A DNA stretch of 64,000 bases from Saprospira grandis. Lineage in GTDB: Bacteria; Bacteroidota; Bacteroidia; Chitinophagales; Saprospiraceae. The position numbers and the translations under genes were made by a program. Below are positions 42,623 to 50,008 of the stretch, in pieces (positions within the stretch are counted from its first letter, which is position 1; each line of letters begins with the position of its first letter). The notes beneath the pieces are model-generated. The model was not told the DNA's origin and made no database searches. It saw only the letters and a program-made list of their open reading frames with translations. The stretch is taken from the NCBI RefSeq assembly GCF_027594745.1, contig NZ_CP110854.1, positions 1,302,001 to 1,366,000 on the forward strand. The letters run 5' to 3'.

Positions 42623-43339
42623 CTATTTTTTGCTAAAAAACTTATTATTTTTTGGCTTAGTCAGCTGTGGGGCCCTTAAATAGAAGGGTTCGGAGTAGGC
42701 GAGTTCGGCAAAGGCTTGTTTTTCGTAGGCATTTTGGGCCAATTGTTCAAAAAAGCGGGCGGAGGGCGCCTTGATGGGCAATAAATCTATTTCTATTTTA
42801 TTTTGTGACATCAGTTCCTGGTAATTCATAGCCGCAGAGCCTAGTACATACAGTCTATGCTCTTGTTGATAAATAGTCAGGTCTAATTCTTTGAGTGACA
42901 CAAAAAAGGGCGATTTAATAACTTCTAGTTGGCTATTATAGATAGCGGCATAGGCATTTCCTCTTCGGGCATCTTCTAGGCAGATCAGCAAGCTATTTTT
43001 GGGCAGGCTTTGGTTCCATTTTGCGCCATAGGCCAAGGCGGCTAGGGTATCGAGGGCCAAGAGGGGGCGTTGCCAGGCAAAGGCCAAGCCTTTGGCGGTA
43101 GAATAGGCAATGCGCAGGCCGGTATAAGAGCCGGGGCCTTTGCTCAGGGCAATGGCGGCCAGATCTGTTCCTTTGAGTTTGGCTCGCTGCAAGATTTTTT
43201 GGACAAAAAGCGTAAGTTCTGCGGCGGGGTCACCAGTATCAAGAGCACTTTCTTCTACTAGCCAGCAGTGGCCATTTTTAATCAGTGCCACCGAAGTTTT
43301 TCGGCTGCTACTTTCTAAAACGAGTATCAATTGGTCCAT
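42623..43339 (-). CDS. tsaB: tRNA threonylcarbamoyladenosine biosynthesis protein TsaB
   Basis: Scaffold subunit that with TsaD and TsaE makes the t6A37 tRNA modification. From the ATG at 43339 (MDQLILVLESSS) the product is 238 residues. ASKH-fold features are visible: ILVLESSSRKTSVAL at the N-terminus and LSKGPGSYTGLRIAYSTAKGLAF, the dimer and TsaD-contact region. The active-site residues of TsaD are absent, as expected. A longer frame to 43369 adds ten residues, probably not used. Confidence 0.93.
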   Translation of the reverse strand: MDQLILVLESSSRKTSVALIKNGHCWLVEESALDTGDPAAELTLFVQKILQRAKLKGTDLAAIALSKGPGSYTGLRIAYSTAKGLAFAWQRPLLALDTLAALAYGAKWNQSLPKNSLLICLEDARRGNAYAAIYNSQLEVIKSPFFVSLKELDLTIYQQEHRLYVLGSAAMNYQELMSQNKIEIDLLPIKAPSARFFEQLAQNAYEKQAFAELAYSEPFYLRAPQLTKPKNNKFFSKK

Positions 43340-43390
43340 AACAAATAAGTATTCTAGCGTGGTGGGCAAAAATAAGGGCTGGGTTGGGGC

Positions 43391-43509
43391 GCCAATGGCC
43401 TAGCGATGCGAAAGGGTGGCCGTCAGGCCAGACCGAGGCGCTTTGCGCCGAAGGGCCGAGCAGACCTGCGAGCCCTGTAGCGTAGCGCCTGCCGAAGGCA
43501 GGAGGCCCC
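43391..43509 (+). repeat. R1 repeat, copy 15 (type B outer, GGG/CCC inner helix)
   Basis: Short and clear. Left GGCCTAGCGATG, inner half AAAGGGTGG, core hairpins GGCC-GTCA-GGCC and GGCGC-TTT-GCGCC, inner half GAGCCCTG, right CGTAGCGCC, last hairpin CTGCC-GAA-GGCAG. It lies beyond the rpsA terminator. Confidence 0.92.
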
Positions 43510-43535
43510 AAAAATAACAGCAGTAAGTTAAAAAA

Positions 43536-43576
43536 CAAAATAGCCCCTCAATTTGCATTGAGAGGCTAGGGGCTTT
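43536..43576 (-). terminator. Terminator of rpsA
   Basis: Outer stem AGCCCCT/AGGGGCT with inner stem CTCAAT/ATTGAG, followed on the minus strand by TATTTTGTTTTTT. Confidence 0.85.
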
Positions 43577-43604
43577 ATTATGAATCGGAATGAGGAGTTA
43601 GATC

Positions 43605-45452
43605 TTACTCTTCGTCCTGATTATCTTTCTCTTGATTTTCGATTTGCTCACGCAATTGGGCAAAAACGTTGAGGTCACCCATAGTGCTACGCTCTACTTT
43701 ATCTTGCTGTTTGCGGAGTTCATCTTGTGCTTCGCGGTTTTGGCGACGTTTGTCATCGCGTTCTTGGCGGTCAGCATCTTTCTTGCTATCGTTGTAGTAG
43801 CGAGAGTGAGACACGAGGATACGCTTATCATCGCGGTTAAACTCGATTACTTTGAATAGCAAAGTTTCCTCTACTTCTGCGAGGCTACCATCTTCTTTCT
43901 TCACATGGCGGAGAGGAGCGAAAGCCTCTAGGCCGTAAGGAAGTTGAACGATAGCACCACGGTCGTCACGGCGGAGGACAGTGGCTTCATGCACAGAGCC
44001 TACAGGGAAAACATTCTCGAAAGTATCCCAAGGGTTTTCTTCGAGTTGTTTGTGGCCCAAAGAAAGTTTGCGATTTTCTACATCGATGTCAAGGATCATG
44101 ATATCTAGAGTCTCCCCTACTTTGGTAAACTCGGCAGGGTGGCCATAGCGCTTAGTCCAAGAAAGGTCAGAGATATGGATCATACCGCCGATACCTTCTT
44201 CGAGTTCCAAGAATACGCCATAAGGAGTAAGGTTTTTGACCTCACCTTTGTGCGTGCTATTTTTGGGATAGCGCTCTTCGATAGTTGCCCAAGGATCATC
44301 GCTAAGCTGCTTAAGGCTTAGAGACATCTTGCGCTCTTCGCGGTCGATAGTCACCACTTTAGCTTCGTGGATAGTCCCTTCTTTGAAGTAATCGCGAGAG
44401 TTGATAGGCTGGCTGCTCCAAGATACCTCAGAAACGTGGATAAGCCCTTCAACACCGGGAGTGATTTCTAGGAAAGCACCATAATCCTCGATGTTTACGA
44501 TACGGCCTTTAACGGTAGAACCGGGCTGCACGTCTTCAGGCAATACGTCCCATGGGTGGGGCTGTAGTTGCTTAAGGCCCAAAGAGATACGTTTTTTGTC
44601 ATCATTGAAGTCAAGAACAACAACGTTGAGCTTCTGGCCATTCTCTAGTACATCGCTGGGGTGCTTGATACGGCCCCAAGAGATGTCCGTGATATAAAGA
44701 AGACCATCTACACCACCCAAATCGAGGAATGCACCAAAGTCCGTAAGGTTCTTTACCGTACCTTCTAGGACCTGACCGCGCTCCAATTTAGAGATGATTT
44801 CTTGACGTTGAGCTTCCAAGTCGCTTTCGATAAGCGCTTTGTGAGAAACAACAGCGTTTTTGATCGCTTCGTTGATTTTCACTACCTTGAACTCCATAGT
44901 TTTACCTACGTATGCATCATAATCAACGATAGGCTTGATGTCGATTTGAGAACCGGGCAAGAAAGTTTCTAGACCCTGAACGTCTACGATCATACCACCT
45001 TTCGTCTTGCTGATGATATGTCCTTTAACGACAGTACCTTCGTTGTAAGCGTTAACGATGCTTTCCCAAGCGCGAAGCAATTTCGCTTTGCGGCGAGACA
45101 AAACAAGCTGTCCACGCTTATCCTCTTGAGTTTCTACGTATACCTCAACAACATCGCCTACAGCGAGTTCGGGCATATCGCGGAATTCTGAAGTAGGGAC
45201 CAATCCGTCAGACTTGTAGTTCAAGTCGATAACTACATCGCCATCTTGGATAGCTACTACACGACCACCAACGATTTCGTACTCTTTTACAGAGCTCAAA
45301 GTTTCGTCGTACTCGGCAGTTAGTTTGGCCATTTCTTCAGCAGAGTAAGCTGATTCACCAGACTTGCTAGAGTTCCAATCAAAATCGTCGTGAGCAACTA
45401 CTACTTGCTCTTGCTGGTTCTCCAGCTCCTGATTATTAGTTTCGTTTTCCAT
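43605..45452 (-). CDS. rpsA: 30S ribosomal protein S1
   Basis: mRNA-binding ribosomal protein, important in a phylum with few Shine-Dalgarno sites. The 615 residues contain six S1 (OB-fold) domains. The third, fourth and fifth are most typical, for example VKNLTDFGAFLDLGGVDGLLYITDISW, VNIEDYGAFLEI and VKNLTPYGVFLELEEGIGGMIHISDLSW. The N-terminal 45 residues and the C-terminal KDNQDEE tail are acidic and Gln/Asn-rich. A promoter lies about 80 bp upstream. Confidence 0.97.
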   Translation of the reverse strand: MENETNNQELENQQEQVVVAHDDFDWNSSKSGESAYSAEEMAKLTAEYDETLSSVKEYEIVGGRVVAIQDGDVVIDLNYKSDGLVPTSEFRDMPELAVGDVVEVYVETQEDKRGQLVLSRRKAKLLRAWESIVNAYNEGTVVKGHIISKTKGGMIVDVQGLETFLPGSQIDIKPIVDYDAYVGKTMEFKVVKINEAIKNAVVSHKALIESDLEAQRQEIISKLERGQVLEGTVKNLTDFGAFLDLGGVDGLLYITDISWGRIKHPSDVLENGQKLNVVVLDFNDDKKRISLGLKQLQPHPWDVLPEDVQPGSTVKGRIVNIEDYGAFLEITPGVEGLIHVSEVSWSSQPINSRDYFKEGTIHEAKVVTIDREERKMSLSLKQLSDDPWATIEERYPKNSTHKGEVKNLTPYGVFLELEEGIGGMIHISDLSWTKRYGHPAEFTKVGETLDIMILDIDVENRKLSLGHKQLEENPWDTFENVFPVGSVHEATVLRRDDRGAIVQLPYGLEAFAPLRHVKKEDGSLAEVEETLLFKVIEFNRDDKRILVSHSRYYNDSKKDADRQERDDKRRQNREAQDELRKQQDKVERSTMGDLNVFAQLREQIENQEKDNQDEE

Positions 45453-45532
45453 AATTATGGAAGTTTCCCTTCCGGGACGGTTTAAAAATGTGAATAAATT
45501 AATTTACAGTTCCTCTAAAAGGAAAATGCCTG

Positions 45533-45563
45533 CAAAAATAAGCTTTTCAAGCTTCTTTTACAA
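45533..45563 (-). promoter_or_regulatory. Promoter of rpsA
   Basis: On the minus strand TTG (45563-45561), 20 nt, then TATTTTTG (45540-45533). It implies a leader of about 75 nt. Confidence 0.7.
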
Positions 45564-45581
45564 GCTATTATAGGTTTATTT

Positions 45582-47522
45582 TTAGTCCTCTTCCCAAAAG
45601 GCTTCTAGGGCCAATTCGGCGGCTTCCCATTTTTCCATGGCCTCTTCTGTAGCCGCTTCATTTTCTTGATGTTTGGCTAGGGCCTTTTCATAGTCGGGGG
45701 TTCCAAATTTGCTGCTATCGCCCAATATTTTTTCCAGCTTATTTTTCTCTTCTTCTAGGCGCTGAAGTTGCCGCTCTGCATTCTGGATATTTCTTTTGAG
45801 TTGTTTGAGGGCCTGCTTGACCGCAGGATCGTTTTCGTCTTTTTTGGGCTTGGCCTTTTTGCTGCTGCCGCTGCTGTTGGCCGTTTTGCCCAAAGAGACA
45901 TCTCGAAGGCTGCCGTATTGGCGTTTTTCTAGGAAGTATTCAGAGTCGCCCAAATAGGTTTTGAGCTTCTTTTGGTCAAATTCAATGACTTTATCGGTCA
46001 AGCCATCCAAAAAGTCTCTATCGTGAGAAACCACCACCAAGGTCCCATCATAATGCAAAAGGGCCTCTTTCAAAATGGCCTTAGAAAGCATATCGAGGTG
46101 GTTGGTGGGTTCATCCAGCACCAATAAGTTGATGGGGTGCAAAAGCAAGCAGGCCATGGCTAGACGCGCCCGTTCTCCTCCCGATAAAACCGATACTTTT
46201 TTGTCTACATCCTCCCCCTTAAAGAGAAAGGAGCCCAAAATAGCCCGTAGGCGGGGACGCAACTCAAAGGGGGCATCTTGTTCTATGGTTTCTAAAACGG
46301 TCTTTTTGGGGTCTAGGGCTTCGGCCTGATTCTGTGCATAATAGCCCAAATGGACATTATGGCCCAATTCGCTTGTTCCGCCCGTGGGCAGTTGCTGGCC
46401 CACCATTATTTTTACCAAGGTCGATTTTCCCTCTCCGTTTTTGCCCATAAAGGCCAGGCGTTCGCCTCGGATGATGGTCAAATCTACTTCATTCAAGATC
46501 AAATTATCGCCATAGCTTTTGCTTAGGCCCTTTACAATGGCCACTCTTTCGCCAGAACGAGGTGCGGGCGGAAACTGCAGGCGCATCCGGCTGCTATCCC
46601 CATCTTCTAGCTCGATCCGCTGCATGCGGTCCAATTCCTTGATGAGCGATTGGGCCATTTTGGCCTTATTGGCCTTGGCTCTAAATTTATCGACTAAGGC
46701 CTCTTTGCGGGCAATTTCTTTTTGCTGCTGCTGAAAAGCCGACTGCATTTGGGCCTGTCGCTCTTCTCGCAATTCTAAATATCGAGAGTAGTTGGCTTTA
46801 TAATCATGCACTTTGCCCAACTCAATCTCAATGGTGCGCTGCGTCACCTTATCCAAAAAGGCTTTATCGTGAGAAATCACAATCACGGCCCCTTCATAAG
46901 GCTGCAAAAACTGTTCGAGCCAAATGATAGATTCAATATCCAAGTGGTTGGTCGGCTCATCCAAAAGCAAGAGCTGTGGCCGCTGCAACAGAATTTTGGC
47001 CAGCTCAATTCGCATTTGCCAGCCCCCGCTAAAGGTGGTGGTTTGTCGATCAAAATCAGTAACCGAAAAGCCCAAGCCCATCAAGATTTTCTCGGCTTCG
47101 GCTTGCAAACTTTGGCCGCCAATCAAGGCCAGACGGTCGTTTAATTCCGATAATTCATGAATCAGCTCCATATAGCCATCGCTGCTATAATCGGTCCGCT
47201 CCTCCATTTCTTGCTGAATCTCTTCTAGGCGTTTTTCCATGGCCTGCGCCTTGGCAAAGGCCGTCATGGCCTCTTCCAACACCGTTTTGCCCTTGGGCAA
47301 GAGCATATCTTGATGCAAAAACCCGATGGTTAGATCTTTAGGAGCGGCAATATTGCCTTGCATGGGCGCAATTTGCCCAGCAATAATCTTAAGCATAGTC
47401 GATTTCCCCGCTCCATTTCGGCCCGTCAGACCAATGCGGTCTTTTTCTCGCACCGTAAAGGAAACCTGGTCCAACAATCGGCGATCGCCATATTGTACAT
47501 ATATATTCTGAAGGTTCAGCAT
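45582..47522 (-). CDS. ABC-F family ATPase
   Basis: A soluble 646-residue translation-factor type ABC protein without membrane domain. Two ATPase halves are present: Walker A GRNGAGKST (near 37) and GKNGEGKST (near 360), signatures FSGGWQMRIELA and LSGGERARLAM, and Walker B LLLLDEPTNHLD and LLVLDEPTNHLD. The linker between the halves (about residue 245-300) is a helical P-site arm. The C-terminus is a lysine-rich coiled coil of about 90 residues (PAVKQALKQLKRNIQ), as in Uup-like members. Subtype not assigned. A -7 box (TATTTTTG) lies at 47552-47545, without a clear -33. Confidence 0.93.
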   Translation of the reverse strand: MLNLQNIYVQYGDRRLLDQVSFTVREKDRIGLTGRNGAGKSTMLKIIAGQIAPMQGNIAAPKDLTIGFLHQDMLLPKGKTVLEEAMTAFAKAQAMEKRLEEIQQEMEERTDYSSDGYMELIHELSELNDRLALIGGQSLQAEAEKILMGLGFSVTDFDRQTTTFSGGWQMRIELAKILLQRPQLLLLDEPTNHLDIESIIWLEQFLQPYEGAVIVISHDKAFLDKVTQRTIEIELGKVHDYKANYSRYLELREERQAQMQSAFQQQQKEIARKEALVDKFRAKANKAKMAQSLIKELDRMQRIELEDGDSSRMRLQFPPAPRSGERVAIVKGLSKSYGDNLILNEVDLTIIRGERLAFMGKNGEGKSTLVKIMVGQQLPTGGTSELGHNVHLGYYAQNQAEALDPKKTVLETIEQDAPFELRPRLRAILGSFLFKGEDVDKKVSVLSGGERARLAMACLLLHPINLLVLDEPTNHLDMLSKAILKEALLHYDGTLVVVSHDRDFLDGLTDKVIEFDQKKLKTYLGDSEYFLEKRQYGSLRDVSLGKTANSSGSSKKAKPKKDENDPAVKQALKQLKRNIQNAERQLQRLEEEKNKLEKILGDSSKFGTPDYEKALAKHQENEAATEEAMEKWEAAELALEAFWEED

Positions 47523-47580
47523 GATTCTTTTCTTTTAGTCGCCGCAAAAATAGCCTTTTTCTTTGGAATAATAATTTTTT

Positions 47581-47828
47581 GGGGCCTCCGCTGCGGCCTG
47601 CGGCCTTGCGGCGGTTACTCCCTTTGGTCGTCGAACTGCGCCCTAAAGGGCTTGTTGTCGTTGCGCAGCTCGCTGCTATTTTGGGGCCTCCGCCTCCCTT
47701 CGGTCGTCGGCGCTACGTTTCGCAGCTCGCTGTTCGCTCGGCCCTGCGGCCTGACGGCCTGGGTCTGCGGCTTCGCCGCACTGCTGCACATCGCTAGGCC
47801 AAATGGAAGTCCTGCGCTTCGGCCATCC
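47581..47828 (-). repeat. R1 repeat, copy 16 (composite, type B plus M2)
   Basis: Minus orientation. The same order as copy 14: partial R1 end, M2 module (hairpin CCC-TAAA-GGG) and a complete type B copy starting GGGGCCTCCGCC near 47692. Hairpins of the full copy: GGCC-TGAC-GGCC and GCGGC-TTC-GCCGC. The remaining gap to 47923 is AT-rich, with nothing recognised. Confidence 0.88.
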
Positions 47829-47923
47829 TTTGGTAAAAATTTTAGTTCACTAGTTCACTCAAAAAGGAGTAAATAAACTATATATTACTTAGACATAAGC
47901 TAAAAACACAAAATCAAAATAAT

Positions 47924-49333
47924 ATGAAAGCATTAGCTAGCATCCTTATCCTCTTCATTGGGATACTTAATCCCAGTAAAATGCGAAGCAAAAAGGAAAT
48001 TATTGCGGCAAAAAACAGTTACCAACAAGAGCAAGCTCTTTTTAACGAAAGCTATTTGCAGTATAAAAGCCTGAGCGAACTGCTCGCTCAACTCAGCCCT
48101 GAAGACCCAGAATATCAATCCTTTAAAGCAGCCCAAACAAAGGCCAAAAAAGTTTTGGGGCAGTATAAAAAACAGCTGGCCAAGGAAAAAACAGCCTTAG
48201 AGACTATTATTGCCAGTTTTCTAGGCGCTCAGCAGGAGGATATTCCGAAGGAGCAGTATAGAAAATTATTAGCAGATTTCTTTAAGAATGCATCTGAAGT
48301 ACTTAAATCAAGAATTGGTAAATCGCCTAAACTAGAGAGTACGCCACTGAGTATTTTTCAAGCCCAATTAGCTCAATTCTTCAAACAGATTCCAGGTCCA
48401 CTCAGTAAACAACTCAATAAGGAGGTTAAAGCGATTCCTATTGATACCAATGTTGAAGACTTTCTAGCGGCCTTTTTGGCCATTTTAGAGAAATACAGCC
48501 AAGAAGATCAAATCAAGGCGAACTGGTTCAATACCTTTAGTATCAAAGAAAAGAATTTACTAAAGAAAATTAGCTATCAGCAACTAGAAAGCATTTTGGA
48601 CCAAGCCCTAGCCAAGGATGACTTTTTGACGAAGGAGGAGCTGGAAGAGAAAAAGAATATAGTCCTTAAAATACAAGAGGAAAAAAATAGCATCAATAGA
48701 TGGAAGGATGAGGAATATTTAACATGGAATGACAGCATTAACCTTGCAGATTGTTTAGCCCCCAGCTATTTTCCTCAAGTAGTGGCCAATGATTATTATA
48801 CAGACAAATATGTGAAAGTAGCGACCATCAAAAATTCTTTACTTCAGTCTTTGGAACGCTTAGAGCAGGAAGGAAGCCTAGAGGAACTAAAAGCATTTAT
48901 TTCCTGTGACTTTTTCTCCAACTGCAGAGTACAGTCCCTTAGAGAAATTTTTGAAGCAGTAGAAGCTAAACGGCTAAAGCAGTTAGATTTACTTCCTTAT
49001 CTTGGCGAAGAGCCCAGAGGTACAAAAGTTGATATTCAACTGTTGAAGTCTCTTTTGAGTGGAATGAATGCAGACCCTAATGATTTCTTGGGGCAACTGC
49101 TACTAACGCATATCAAGAACTTAAAATCTGAATCACTTAGTTTAAGTGAATTAAACGCTGAAGTAGCAGAAAGCCTAATCAATAATCCCGCACTATTAGC
49201 TATGATTCCCAAGGAATTCCCTAAAGAAAGTGCGGAAGCTTGGCTTTCTTTTGATGCCCAATTCAAAAGAGCCGTAGTTCCTGGGGCATTTGGCACTCAC
49301 AATCATCCTCTTCAAAAAATCATACAAGAATAG
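47924..49333 (+). CDS. Unrecognised 469-residue exported protein
   Basis: The N-terminus MKALASILILFIGILNPSK looks like a signal peptide or anchor. The rest is Lys-, Glu-, Leu- and Gln-rich and predicted to be mostly helical. Coiled-coil-like stretches lie near residues 30-110 and 215-270 (LEEKKNIVLKIQEEKNS). Three cysteines stand close together near residues 300-340. No family is recognised. Its DNA is visibly richer in A and T than its neighbours, which suggests later arrival or relaxed constraint. It is isolated by repeats on both sides. Confidence 0.72.
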   Translation: MKALASILILFIGILNPSKMRSKKEIIAAKNSYQQEQALFNESYLQYKSLSELLAQLSPEDPEYQSFKAAQTKAKKVLGQYKKQLAKEKTALETIIASFLGAQQEDIPKEQYRKLLADFFKNASEVLKSRIGKSPKLESTPLSIFQAQLAQFFKQIPGPLSKQLNKEVKAIPIDTNVEDFLAAFLAILEKYSQEDQIKANWFNTFSIKEKNLLKKISYQQLESILDQALAKDDFLTKEELEEKKNIVLKIQEEKNSINRWKDEEYLTWNDSINLADCLAPSYFPQVVANDYYTDKYVKVATIKNSLLQSLERLEQEGSLEELKAFISCDFFSNCRVQSLREIFEAVEAKRLKQLDLLPYLGEEPRGTKVDIQLLKSLLSGMNADPNDFLGQLLLTHIKNLKSESLSLSELNAEVAESLINNPALLAMIPKEFPKESAEAWLSFDAQFKRAVVPGAFGTHNHPLQKIIQE

Positions 49334-49410
49334 AGAGCGGAAGATCTAACTCCTTCTAATCAAATAAAAACAGCTAAGCTAAAGCCTCTTGCCAAATAAA
49401 TTTTTTAAGC

Positions 49411-49440
49411 AAAGCCCCAAACTTCCCGTTTGGGGCTTTG
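49411..49440 (+). terminator. Probable terminator of the 469-residue gene
   Basis: Stem AAAGCCCCAAAC/GTTTGGGGCTTT, followed by GCTCTTTT, so the T run is short. It is 77 bp past the stop. Confidence 0.6.
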
Positions 49441-49600
49441 CTCTTTTGGACCTTCGGTCATTCCTACCCCCAAAAGCTGCTGGGCCTGAAAACAGCAGCC
49501 CGCCATAAAATTAGAAGCAGGGGCTTTTAAGCTCCTGCGGCAAGAAAAATGAGGACCAACAAGATTGGCTGCGGCCTTTAGGCTGCAGTAAGCTCATTTA

Positions 49601-49805
49601 TATATCATTGCGAAGCAATACCATTGTTGCTGTAGGTTTCAACCTAAGTTCAATCCATGAGGGTTTTAACCCTCATCCATATATCATTGCGAAGCAATAC
49701 CATCTGGCTGTAGGTTTCAACCTAAGTTCAATTCATGAGGGTTTTAACCCTCATCCATATATCATTGCGAAGCAATACCATCTGGCTGTAGGTTTCAACC
49801 TACAG
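49601..49805. repeat. R2 hairpin array, 2.6 units of 78-79 bp
   Basis: Units start TATATCATTG at 49601, 49680 and 49758. Each has three hairpins: ATTGC-GAA-GCAAT, TAGGTT-TC-AACCTA and TGAGGGTT-TT-AACCCTCA. The second and third units differ from the first by a few bases (CTGGCTG for TTGTTGC). The stretch before it, 49441-49600, holds three more palindromes (CTGCTG/CAGCAG, GCAGGGGCTT/AAGCTCCTGC, CTGCGGCC/GGCTGCAG) and no gene. Confidence 0.93.
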
Positions 49806-49810
49806 TTAAA

Positions 49811-49943
49811 AGGGCCGAAGGCCCGCGGCTGAGGGATGGACAGCAGTGGCCGAAGGCCAGACCCAGCCGCTGAAGGCGGCGCAGGGCCGAGCGAACAGCG
49901 AGCTGCGAAACAGCCCGACCCAGCCAAAGGCTGGGGCAGCCCC
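49811..49943 (+). repeat. R1 repeat, copy 17 (type A)
   Basis: Complete type A. Leading GGGCC-GAA-GGCCC, core GGCC-GAA-GGCC and GCCGC-TGAA-GGCGGC, last CAGCC-AAA-GGCTG. It ends 7 bp before the adhesin gene's terminator and abuts the R2 array. Confidence 0.93.
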
Positions 49944-49950
49944 AAAAAAA

Positions 49951-49982
49951 GAAAAGGTCCAGCACCGAAGTACTGGACCTTT
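49951..49982 (-). terminator. Terminator of the T9SS adhesin gene
   Basis: Stem AAAGGTCCAG/CTGGACCTTT, then TTTTCTTTTTTT on the minus strand, 27 bp past the stop. Confidence 0.9.
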
Positions 49983-50008
49983 AAAGGGTTTAGCAAAAGC
50001 TAATTAAA

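Noticed and set aside
49608..49832. Open frame of 74 codons with a 26-residue repeated peptide
   Set aside because: It is the R2 array read in a frame that happens to be a multiple of three; the same hairpins occur elsewhere in non-coding context, and its end runs into R1.
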